Below, piece after piece: positions 16,637-23,654 of a DNA stretch of 58,119 nt (its first letter is position 1; every line of letters begins with the position of its first letter). The notes beneath the pieces were generated by a model, which ran no database searches, was not told the DNA's origin, and saw only the letters and a program-made list of their open reading frames with translations. Origin of the DNA: Candidatus Geothrix odensensis (lineage in GTDB: Bacteria; Acidobacteriota; Holophagae; Holophagales; Holophagaceae); NCBI GenBank assembly GCA_016714685.1, contig JADKCH010000016.1, positions 1-58,119 of the forward strand, in the 5' to 3' direction. Made by a program: the position numbers and the translations under genes.

Positions 16637-17206
16637 TCAGCTCAGCCAGAACCCTTCGAAAGGATGCGAGTCCCACCGGGCAGCCCCCAAGACCGCGTGC
16701 CCCCCCGCGTACAGGGCGCTCCACAGGGCGGCCCTCAGGGGGGCCTCACCGAGCCGCGCCAGGGGCAGCTCCACCCGGGTTTCATGATCCCAGCCGAGAT
16801 GCACGTTGAGGCGGCGGAGCCGGGCCATCAGCCCGGCGTGGTCCAGGCCGGCCATGAAGGGCGTGCCGGCCCCCACCAGCTGCTCCCTGGCGTGGTAGGG
16901 ACCCCGGCCCGCCTCATCATTAAAGAGGGACCCGCCCAGCACCGCCGGAGGCACGGCCCGTCCGGCGGGATCCCAGGTCAGGCCCGAGGCGGCTGCCGCC
17001 AGCTCGGCGGCCCAGTCCCAGGCCGTGCCGGTGGCGCAGAACACGGTGGAAGGCGGCTCCGCAGCCAGGAGCCCCAGGGCCACCCCCTCGACGCGGTTGC
17101 GAAGCTGGGCGTAACTCAAGGTGCCCCAACCCAGTGTCGTCAGGGCGGGGCGGTCCTGCAGCCGGGCGGCGCGCTGGATGAGCAGATCACGCAAGGTGGT
17201 GGCCAT
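16637..17206 (-). CDS. Short AMP-binding-enzyme-like protein (N-terminal piece only)
   Basis: 189 residues from ATG 17206 (MATTLRDLLIQRAARLQDRP). The first 70 residues look like the start of an acyl-CoA synthetase/AMP-binding enzyme (LTTLGWGTLSYAQLRNRVEG), and the middle (LSALYAGGHAVL-type helix near the end) also fits. The P-loop-like SGTTG motif and the C-terminal lid of a 500-residue enzyme are missing, and the frame stops at 16637. It is therefore a truncated enzyme or a stand-alone domain. No second half exists downstream, where the WYL gene begins. I expect no adenylation activity. Confidence 0.6.
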   Translation of the reverse strand: MATTLRDLLIQRAARLQDRPALTTLGWGTLSYAQLRNRVEGVALGLLAAEPPSTVFCATGTAWDWAAELAAAASGLTWDPAGRAVPPAVLGGSLFNDEAGRGPYHAREQLVGAGTPFMAGLDHAGLMARLRRLNVHLGWDHETRVELPLARLGEAPLRAALWSALYAGGHAVLGAARWDSHPFEGFWLS

Positions 17207-17346
17207 GACTGGAAGTATTGCAAGACAAGGACCAGAGCCATCCCTACTTTCTTCCGTCAACCCTTTCCCGCCCCGGCGGGTCAGTGGAGTTGTCCGATTC
17301 CTTACCCTCCCATCTGGAGCCCCGGCTCCGACCTCTGGAGATCCCC

Positions 17347-19002
17347 ATGCGTCCTTCGCTCAAGACCTTCTCCCTGCTGGCCTTGCCCGCCCTCACGACC
17401 CTGGCCCTGACCGTGGCCTGTGGTGGCAGCGGCGGTTCCTCCACCCCCGTCCCCGTGGCCACCGGGTCGGCTTCGATCATCCTCACCGACGCGCCCTCGG
17501 ATCAGTGGTCCGCCGTCGAGGTGGTGGTCACCAAGATCACCCTGTTGAACAAGGCCGACCACACCAGGGAGGTCGTGGCCTTCGAAGGGGCCACCGCCAA
17601 GATCAACTTGGTGGACCTCGACAGCGTGGGCGAGCTGCTGGCCACGGCCCAGCTTCCCGTGGGCACCTATGACGCGCTGCGCGTCACCATCGATCCCGCC
17701 AGCGTGAGCCTCGTGAAGGTCGACGGCACCACCGTGCCAGCCAACCAGGTGCACGTGAATGGCGCCGGTGTGCTCGTGCGCCTCGAGACGGACCTCGTGG
17801 TGACGGCCACCGGCAGCAACGCGGTGCAGATCGACTTCGACCTGGGCCATCCCCTCTTCCTGGTCCAGCTGCCCAACGGCGACTGGGTGATGAACCTGCA
17901 GGTGAAGCACCGTCCCAACGCGAACGGCATGATGGGCATGAGGCAGTTGATGTTCCGGCACCGTCGCGGAACCATCGCCTCCGTGGGCGCCTCCAGCTTC
18001 GTGCTGCACACGGACAGCGGCAACGACCTTACCGTGCACGTGGACGCCGGCGCCTGGTTCTTCGATGCCGACTCCAAGACCATGGGAAGCTTCGCCGGCC
18101 TGGCCGCGGGCAAGAACGCACTCGTCTCCCTGCGCATGCAGACGGATGGCACCCTCTGGGCCGTGCGTGTCTGGTACGGAGCCAACGCCCTGCCAGGCTG
18201 GACCCCCGAAGGTCACGTCGTGGGCGTGGACCGGGTGAACAACCGGTTGCTGATCAGCACCAATGCCGGCGCGCCGCGCGCCATCGCCATCGATGGTGAC
18301 ACCACCTTCACCTTCCGCACGGACCAGGCCATCGGGACTGGCCAGGGGACCCTTGCCAACGTCTGGATGGGCTTCAAGGTCCAGGTGGACGTGAAGGATC
18401 CGCTGCAGGTGCCCATGCACGCCAAGTCCGTGGACATTCAGCGGGCCGTGGACGGCGGCGTGATCAAGACGGCCGACGCCACCCAGTTCACCTACACGCA
18501 CCCCGTGGCCGGCGACCGTGTCCATGCCTACGGAAGCCCCTTCACCTGGTGGTATCTGGGCTTCCCCGGCGTGACCTCCGCGAGCAGCGGCGCCTTCGCG
18601 GCGGCCTGCGCGGGTTCGGGCGACGTCCGCGTCCAGGGCGTGAGCGACCTGGTCTGGAACAGCGGTCTCGCCGCCTGGGATGCCAGCAATGCGATCTTCC
18701 TGCCGGTGGCGCTGCCCAAGGGCACCATCAGCACCTCCTACAACGGCGGCCAGCTCAGCTTCACCTTCACCAACTCGGCCTCGGCCACCCAGACCATCCC
18801 GGTGAGCCTGAACACCACCGTGGGCATGCAGCCCGCCGTACTCGAAGTGGCGAACCAGTCCGGCGTCATCACCGTGACGGCCATTCCCGAGACCGCCTGG
18901 GCCACCAAGCTCGTCGCCCCCGCCGTGACCCGCGTGGCGGTGGTGCCCAAGACCGATGGCAGCTATGCCGCCTACTCCGTGGTGATCTTCACGGGCTTCT
19001 GA
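17347..19002 (+). CDS. DUF4382-containing lipoprotein
   Basis: 551 residues. The N terminus has a lipoprotein signal peptide with lipobox TVAC (Cys about residue 22) followed by a Gly/Ser linker. Residues about 42-190 match the DUF4382 pattern (GSASIILTDAPSDQWSAVEV, LLNKADHTREVVAF, LPVGTYDALRVTID). The remainder is repeated beta-rich domains, including DUF5666-like stretches (GTIASVGASSFVLHTDSGND, GHVVGVDRVNNRLLISTNAG). It is probably anchored in the outer membrane or periplasm. Function unknown; the fold suggests ligand or carbohydrate binding. A strong terminator follows. Confidence 0.78.
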   Translation: MRPSLKTFSLLALPALTTLALTVACGGSGGSSTPVPVATGSASIILTDAPSDQWSAVEVVVTKITLLNKADHTREVVAFEGATAKINLVDLDSVGELLATAQLPVGTYDALRVTIDPASVSLVKVDGTTVPANQVHVNGAGVLVRLETDLVVTATGSNAVQIDFDLGHPLFLVQLPNGDWVMNLQVKHRPNANGMMGMRQLMFRHRRGTIASVGASSFVLHTDSGNDLTVHVDAGAWFFDADSKTMGSFAGLAAGKNALVSLRMQTDGTLWAVRVWYGANALPGWTPEGHVVGVDRVNNRLLISTNAGAPRAIAIDGDTTFTFRTDQAIGTGQGTLANVWMGFKVQVDVKDPLQVPMHAKSVDIQRAVDGGVIKTADATQFTYTHPVAGDRVHAYGSPFTWWYLGFPGVTSASSGAFAAACAGSGDVRVQGVSDLVWNSGLAAWDASNAIFLPVALPKGTISTSYNGGQLSFTFTNSASATQTIPVSLNTTVGMQPAVLEVANQSGVITVTAIPETAWATKLVAPAVTRVAVVPKTDGSYAAYSVVIFTGF

Positions 19003-19025
19003 GGACCAGCGGTTCAAACCTGACT

Positions 19026-19051
19026 AGAAGCGGCGCCTCGGCGCCGCTTCT
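19026..19051. terminator. Bidirectional terminator between convergent genes
   Basis: A 12-bp perfect stem (AGAAGCGGCGCC / GGCGCCGCTTCT) with a 2-base loop lies between the plus-strand lipoprotein gene and the minus-strand methyltransferase gene. The A/T ends of the arms give short U-rich tails in both directions. Confidence 0.7.
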
Positions 19052-19057
19052 TGCGCA

Positions 19058-20221
19058 TCAGGCGCTGGCCGTGATGGCCCCAACGGTGAAGTTCGGGTGC
19101 CGGTCCATGAGCGGGCGGGGCGGCGGGGTGTGGACGATCCGCGCGAAGCCCGCGTGGCGCAGGGCCTCGTCCCAGGCCTCCGGCGTGAGGAAGCCGTGGC
19201 GGGGGCGCCAGCGCGGATCCAGGGTCACTTCGGTGAAGCTCTTGATGAAGTTGAAGAAGAACTCCAGATAGAGCGGGCGGTCGAGGGTGGGTTTCAGGCA
19301 CTCGCCGACCACCAGGCGGCCGGACGGCTTCAGCCGGCTCCGCAGGTCATTCAAGGTGGCTTCGAGATCCTGGGCCACGTGCAGCACGTTGATGCCCACG
19401 ATGGCATCCAGGCTGGCGGGCTCGATGCCCTGGTCTCCCAGCGGGCGGTTCAGGTCCAGAGCCTGGAAGCTGAGGGGCAGCCCCGGCGCGGCCGCCCTCA
19501 ATTCCCGCTGGGCGCGCCGCAGAAAGGTCGGGGCCACATCCGTGAAGCGATAGTCACCGATGCGCGTGAGCCAGCCCTGCTCGGCGCCCTGCCGCGCCAC
19601 CAGCTGGGCGAAGGAACCGGCCCCAGCCCCCAGCTCCAGCACCTGGGCCCCGTCCGGCAGCCGCTCGCGCAGGGCCAGCAGGGCCAGCAGGTTGTTGGGG
19701 TAGTAGCAGAGGTTCTCATTGCGGAAGTAGGAGAGCCAGAGGGGGAAGAGCGTCAGGTCGAAGAGCAGCCCCTCGCCGGCCTTCCCCTCGATGAAGTAGG
19801 GCCTGATCCGGGCGCGGACACCATCCAGCAGGTCGAAGTTGACGGCGTGGCCGGGAGCCTCGGCTTCCATGAGGGTGCGGATTCCCGCGAGGTCCAGGTC
19901 CGGCTGGCCGTCGAGTAGGTAGACCTCGCCCGTCCGGGTGAGCAGGCCCTCATAGGCCAGGAAGGGCAGCATCCAGGCGAGGGGCTTTCGCACCTGGTCC
20001 GGCAGACCGAGACAGAGCTGGTCGAGGGTGGTCCCGGCGCGGAGCCGATCCTCCCAGCCCAGGTCCTGGAGCAGCAGCAGGCAGATCCGGGCGGTATAGA
20101 GCTCCGAAGCCCGGTGAATCAGCAGGAAAGGCCGGGTGAAGAGCTGGAAGATCTCGGGCCCCTGAGGCCCCAGCAGGTCGAGGCTGGGCGCAGCCTCGAT
20201 GGGGCCGAGGGGCTCGGGCAT
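19058..20221 (-). CDS. Class I SAM-dependent methyltransferase
   Basis: 387 residues. The N-terminal half is helical and winged-helix-like, as in O-methyltransferases that dimerise through such a domain. The C-terminal half holds the Rossmann methyltransferase core: motif I VLELGAGAGSFAQ, an acidic residue after strand 2 (FTDVAP), and SLDAIVGINVLHVAQDLEAT followed by LKPSGRLVVGECLKP. Substrate unknown. The start overlaps the prs stop by one base (TGATG), so it is translationally coupled to prs, an unexpected partner. Most similar in layout to polyketide- or quinone-type methyltransferases, but no such pathway is near. Confidence 0.75.
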   Translation of the reverse strand: MPEPLGPIEAAPSLDLLGPQGPEIFQLFTRPFLLIHRASELYTARICLLLLQDLGWEDRLRAGTTLDQLCLGLPDQVRKPLAWMLPFLAYEGLLTRTGEVYLLDGQPDLDLAGIRTLMEAEAPGHAVNFDLLDGVRARIRPYFIEGKAGEGLLFDLTLFPLWLSYFRNENLCYYPNNLLALLALRERLPDGAQVLELGAGAGSFAQLVARQGAEQGWLTRIGDYRFTDVAPTFLRRAQRELRAAAPGLPLSFQALDLNRPLGDQGIEPASLDAIVGINVLHVAQDLEATLNDLRSRLKPSGRLVVGECLKPTLDRPLYLEFFFNFIKSFTEVTLDPRWRPRHGFLTPEAWDEALRHAGFARIVHTPPPRPLMDRHPNFTVGAITASA

Positions 20222-21168
20222 CAGTCCATCATCTCACTGATGCTGCGTCCCCCGTGGATGCGCAGGATCGCATCGCCGAAGAGCGCCGCGGTGGAGAGCA
20301 CCTTGAGGTAGGGCATGGCCTTCTGCCGCTCGGGCGAGACCGGGATGCTGTCCGTGACGACCAGCTCGTCCAGGTTCGCGGAGTTGAGGGTCTCCAGGGC
20401 GTTGCCCGAGAACACGGGGTGCGTGACGCCCACGCGCACCGATTTGGCGCCCAACTCCCGGAGGATGCGGGCGGCCTCCTTGATGGAGCCGCCGGTCGCG
20501 ATCTCGTCGTCATAGATGATGGCGTCGCGCCCCTGCACGTCACCGATGAGGGCCACGCTCTGAGCCTTCTCGGAGTCGTCGAAGCGGCGCTTGTCGATGA
20601 TGGCCATGGGCACCGACAGGCGCTTGGCGAAGTGGCCGGCGAACTTGGCGGCGCCGGCATCCGTGGCCACCACCGTGGTGTTGCTGAGGTCCTTGGTCAG
20701 GAAGTAGTTGGTGAGGATGGGCGTGGCCAGCAGCTGGTCGGCGGGTTTGCGGAAGAAGCCCAGGATCTGCGGCGCGTGCAGGGTCATGGTCAGCACGCGG
20801 TCGGCGCCGGCGGTCTCCAGCAGGTCGGCCACCAGGCGGGCCGTGATGGAAATGCGCGCCTCGTCCTTCTTGTCGCTGCGGGCATAGGGGAAGTAGGGCA
20901 GCACGGCGGTGATGCGGGCGGCCGACGCGAACTTCAGCGCGTCGATGAGGATCAGCATCTCCATCAGGTTGTCGCTGACGGGGGGACAGGAGGACTGGAT
21001 CACGAAGACATCCGCCTCGCGGACGTTCTCTTCGATCTTCACCTTGATGTTCTCGTTCGAGAATCGGGTCACTTTGAGGCGACCCAGGGGCATGCCCATG
21101 TGGGTCGCGATGCCCCTCGCCAGCTCCGGGTGGCTGCTCCCGGAAAAGACCTTCATCTCGCCGAACAT
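20221..21168 (-). CDS. prs: Ribose-phosphate pyrophosphokinase (PRPP synthetase), probable internal start
   Basis: 315 residues from ATG 21168, the usual length and N terminus for Prs (MFGEMKVFSGSSHPELARGI), preceded by GGGGGATCC as ribosome-binding site. It makes PRPP from ribose 5-phosphate and ATP for nucleotide, His and Trp synthesis. Motifs seen: YARSDKKDEARISITARLVA, LTMTLHAPQILGFF, and the PRPP loop AIIYDDEIATGGSIKEAA. The frame is open upstream into murA without a stop. I think independent translation from this start is more likely than an obligatory fusion, because the linker lacks protein-like composition. Confidence 0.9.
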   Translation of the reverse strand: MFGEMKVFSGSSHPELARGIATHMGMPLGRLKVTRFSNENIKVKIEENVREADVFVIQSSCPPVSDNLMEMLILIDALKFASAARITAVLPYFPYARSDKKDEARISITARLVADLLETAGADRVLTMTLHAPQILGFFRKPADQLLATPILTNYFLTKDLSNTTVVATDAGAAKFAGHFAKRLSVPMAIIDKRRFDDSEKAQSVALIGDVQGRDAIIYDDEIATGGSIKEAARILRELGAKSVRVGVTHPVFSGNALETLNSANLDELVVTDSIPVSPERQKAMPYLKVLSTAALFGDAILRIHGGRSISEMMD

Positions 21169-22668
21169 GGATCCCCCGATCGTGACGCCAGTGTAACCGA
21201 CCGGTCGGGTGGAGGTCGTCACATGGAGCGGGGAAAAACGGGCGGAAAGGGCGCGAAATCCGGGACCAGGAACGGGAGGTCCGACAGTGACGTCCGGCGT
21301 CCCGCTGGCAGGACGGCCTCCAGGGTCCGCCCGGCGCCTCTGGGCCGGGGACGGGGCCTGAGCGGTCCCGACCTTGCCGCCGCCCACCCGCTCGATGCTG
21401 GCGCCCACGCCCTGGAGCTTCTTCTCCAGGCCCGAATAGCCGCGGTCCAGGTGGTAGATGCGATCCACGATGGTCTCGCCCGCGGCCACCAGGCCAGCGA
21501 TCACCAGGGCGGCACTGGCCCGCAGGTCCGTGGCCATGACGGTGCAGCCCGTCAAGTCCGCCGGGCCAGCCACGATGGCCGTGTGGCCGTCCGTGCGCAG
21601 GTTGGCGCCCAGGCGCTCCAGCTCCATGGCGTGCTGGAAGCGGTTCTCGAAGATGCCCTCGTTGATGACGCTGATGCCGCAGGCCTGCGTCATGACGGCC
21701 ATCACCTGCGCCTGGAGGTCCGTGGGGAAGCCGGGGAAGGGCAGGGTGGTGACGTCCTTTGAGCGCAGTTTCTGGCCAGGCTCGCGCTGGATGCGGAGCT
21801 GGCGGCCCTCCTGGCCCATCCGCTCGGTGATGACGCAACCGGAGCGTTCCAGCAGGTCCAGCAGGGAGCGCAGGTGCTCGGGCTCGCAGCGGTCCAGCAC
21901 CACGTCACCGCAGGCCGCCGCCACGGCGCAGAGGTAGGTGCCGGCCTCGATGCGGTCGGCGATGACGGCATGCTCGCAGCCATGCAACTGCTGGACGCCC
22001 GTGATGGTGAGCGTCCCCGTGCCGATGCCCTCGATCTGCGCGCCCATCTCCACCAGCAGCTGGGCCAGGTCGCCGATCTCCGGTTCCAGGGCGGCGTTGC
22101 GCAGGATGGTGGTGCCTTCGGCCAGGGTCGCGGCCGTGAGGATATTCTCCGTGGCACCCACGCTCACCTTCTCGAAGGTATGGTCGATGGCCTTCAGGCG
22201 GCCCTTCACGGAGGCGTGGATGTAGCCGTGGCTGATCTCGATGCGGGCGCCCATGCGCTCCAGGGCCTCGAGGTGGAGGTTCACGGGCCGCGCACCGATG
22301 GCGCAGCCGCCGGGCAGGCTCACCGTGGCCTTGCCGAAACGGGCGAGGAGGGGCCCCAGCACCAGGATGGAGGCGCGCATGGTCTTCACCAGGTCGTAGG
22401 GGGCCTTGGGGTCCTCCGAGCCGGCGCAGGCCAGCCTTGCCGTGAGCTCGAACCCATCGGGATGGGCCTCCAGCGAGGCCTCGGTGCCCAGGGCCTGGAG
22501 CACCTTCACCATGGTGCGGATGTCGGCCACGGCGGGCAGGTTGGACAGGACCACCGGCTCCGCGGTCAGCAGCGCGGCCGCGAGGCAGGGCAGGGCCGCG
22601 TTCTTCGCACCCGACACCCGGATGCGCCCCCGCAGGGGATGTCCACCTTGAATCACCAGTCGGTCCAT
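20221..22668 (-). CDS. murA: murA and prs in one uninterrupted reading frame (MurA-linker-PRPP synthetase)
   Basis: From ATG 22668 (MDRLVIQGGHPLRGRIRVSG, after GGAG) the frame is open for 815 residues. Residues 1-427 are UDP-N-acetylglucosamine enolpyruvyl transferase, the first committed step of peptidoglycan synthesis, with the catalytic Cys in LPGGCAIGARPV (the fosfomycin target). MurA normally ends near ASIERV. Here no stop follows: about 73 low-complexity Pro/Gly/Arg residues lead straight into ribose-phosphate pyrophosphokinase. The linker looks like translated intergenic DNA, so the fusion may be real, or a stop may have been lost by mutation or error. Prs can also start on its own at 21168 (listed separately). 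Confidence 0.85.
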   Translation of the reverse strand: MDRLVIQGGHPLRGRIRVSGAKNAALPCLAAALLTAEPVVLSNLPAVADIRTMVKVLQALGTEASLEAHPDGFELTARLACAGSEDPKAPYDLVKTMRASILVLGPLLARFGKATVSLPGGCAIGARPVNLHLEALERMGARIEISHGYIHASVKGRLKAIDHTFEKVSVGATENILTAATLAEGTTILRNAALEPEIGDLAQLLVEMGAQIEGIGTGTLTITGVQQLHGCEHAVIADRIEAGTYLCAVAAACGDVVLDRCEPEHLRSLLDLLERSGCVITERMGQEGRQLRIQREPGQKLRSKDVTTLPFPGFPTDLQAQVMAVMTQACGISVINEGIFENRFQHAMELERLGANLRTDGHTAIVAGPADLTGCTVMATDLRASAALVIAGLVAAGETIVDRIYHLDRGYSGLEKKLQGVGASIERVGGGKVGTAQAPSPAQRRRADPGGRPASGTPDVTVGPPVPGPGFRALSARFSPLHVTTSTRPVGYTGVTIGGSMFGEMKVFSGSSHPELARGIATHMGMPLGRLKVTRFSNENIKVKIEENVREADVFVIQSSCPPVSDNLMEMLILIDALKFASAARITAVLPYFPYARSDKKDEARISITARLVADLLETAGADRVLTMTLHAPQILGFFRKPADQLLATPILTNYFLTKDLSNTTVVATDAGAAKFAGHFAKRLSVPMAIIDKRRFDDSEKAQSVALIGDVQGRDAIIYDDEIATGGSIKEAARILRELGAKSVRVGVTHPVFSGNALETLNSANLDELVVTDSIPVSPERQKAMPYLKVLSTAALFGDAILRIHGGRSISEMMD

Positions 22669-22708
22669 CGAAACTCCAGCCCTCCAGCGTAGCCCAACCC
22701 TGAGGTCC

Positions 22709-23143
22709 CTAGAGGATCCGCCCCTGGAGGGCGCTGGACGGAAGGGCTCCCCAGCGTCGTCCATCCCGGCTCTCGGGACGGTTGTCGCCGAGGACCAGGT
22801 AGCCCTCGCCGCAGGTCAGGGACCCAGCTCCGGAGCGCTCCGGATGGACCACCCAGGGTTCATCTAGGAACTGGCCGTTGACCCAGACATCAGGGCCCTG
22901 CCAGGTGACCGTTTCCCCAGGCAGGCCGATGACGCGCTTCGCGGACGAACCATGGGGGCCCTCCACGATCCACACTTCGCCGCGTCTCGGGGCATGGCTG
23001 GCCCAGGCCCTCAGGACCCAGCGCAGGTCGTCCCCCCTCAGCGCCGGCTCCATGCTCCGTCCGGCCACGCGCACCGGATGCACGATGGCTAGCGGCGAAA
23101 CGGCGACCAGTACCGCGACCAGGGGGATCCAGGGGCGCCGCAT
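22709..23143 (-). CDS. lepB: Signal peptidase I
   Basis: 144 residues, short for the family but with all boxes. One N-terminal helix (PWIPLVAVLVAVSPLAIV) is followed by the catalytic serine in GRSMEPAL, the general-base lysine in SAKRVIGLPGE, and box E VLGDNRPESRDGRRW. It cleaves signal peptides of exported proteins at the outer face of the inner membrane. It lies downstream of a QueD-like gene with a 5-base gap. Its short length means the non-catalytic domain is reduced; a second, larger signal peptidase may exist elsewhere. Confidence 0.85.
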   Translation of the reverse strand: MRRPWIPLVAVLVAVSPLAIVHPVRVAGRSMEPALRGDDLRWVLRAWASHAPRRGEVWIVEGPHGSSAKRVIGLPGETVTWQGPDVWVNGQFLDEPWVVHPERSGAGSLTCGEGYLVLGDNRPESRDGRRWGALPSSALQGRIL

Positions 23144-23148
23144 GGGGC

Positions 23149-23502
23149 CTAGGCCCTCACGGCCAGTCGCCGTCCCGTCCCGTCTGTCAGCGCCACCTCC
23201 TGGAGCCGGGCCGGGGTGGGGACGCAGGGGGCCAGCTCGGCGACCAGGCGGTGGGCGAGGGCCAGGGGCCCAGCCAGGCCCAGGTCCGAGAGCAGCCGCC
23301 CTTGCAGGGGCGCAAGGCTGCGGTCCAGGGCCGCCTCCAGGTCGCGGAAGTCCACCACCACGTCGAAGCCATCCAGGCCCAGCCGAGCGGTCACCACTTC
23401 CACCGTGTAGTCGTGGCCCTCCCAGCGGTCGCCGTCCTGGAACACCACCGAGAGTGGGCGGGTGACGGCGGCTTCAAAGCGGAGAGGGGAGGGGGTTCCC
23501 AA
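23149..23502 (-). CDS. Divergent 6-pyruvoyl-tetrahydropterin synthase/QueD-like protein
   Basis: 117 residues. GHDYTVEVVTARLG and GFDVVVDFRDLEAALDRSLA follow the pattern of the PTPS/QueD fold (normally HNYxVEV and GxVxDFxDLK). The N-terminal zinc-binding histidines and the catalytic Cys of true QueD are not evident: the zinc-binding His-x-His pair reads GHD, and there is no clear FSAAH motif. It is therefore a structural relative, possibly with changed chemistry, not an assured queuosine enzyme. It precedes lepB closely and is probably cotranscribed with it. Confidence 0.55.
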   Translation of the reverse strand: MGTPSPLRFEAAVTRPLSVVFQDGDRWEGHDYTVEVVTARLGLDGFDVVVDFRDLEAALDRSLAPLQGRLLSDLGLAGPLALAHRLVAELAPCVPTPARLQEVALTDGTGRRLAVRA

Positions 23503-23654
23503 GTCTGACTCCAGGTCGGGACTTCAGTTTCGCATGGCCACCGCTACACTGGGCCTTCGACCATCGCATACCTGACAATCAGGTGGAACAAAATGAGAAG
23601 TACGGCTCCGCGCTGCGGGCCGTTCTGACCGCTGCTCGCCATGGAGGGACCCCC

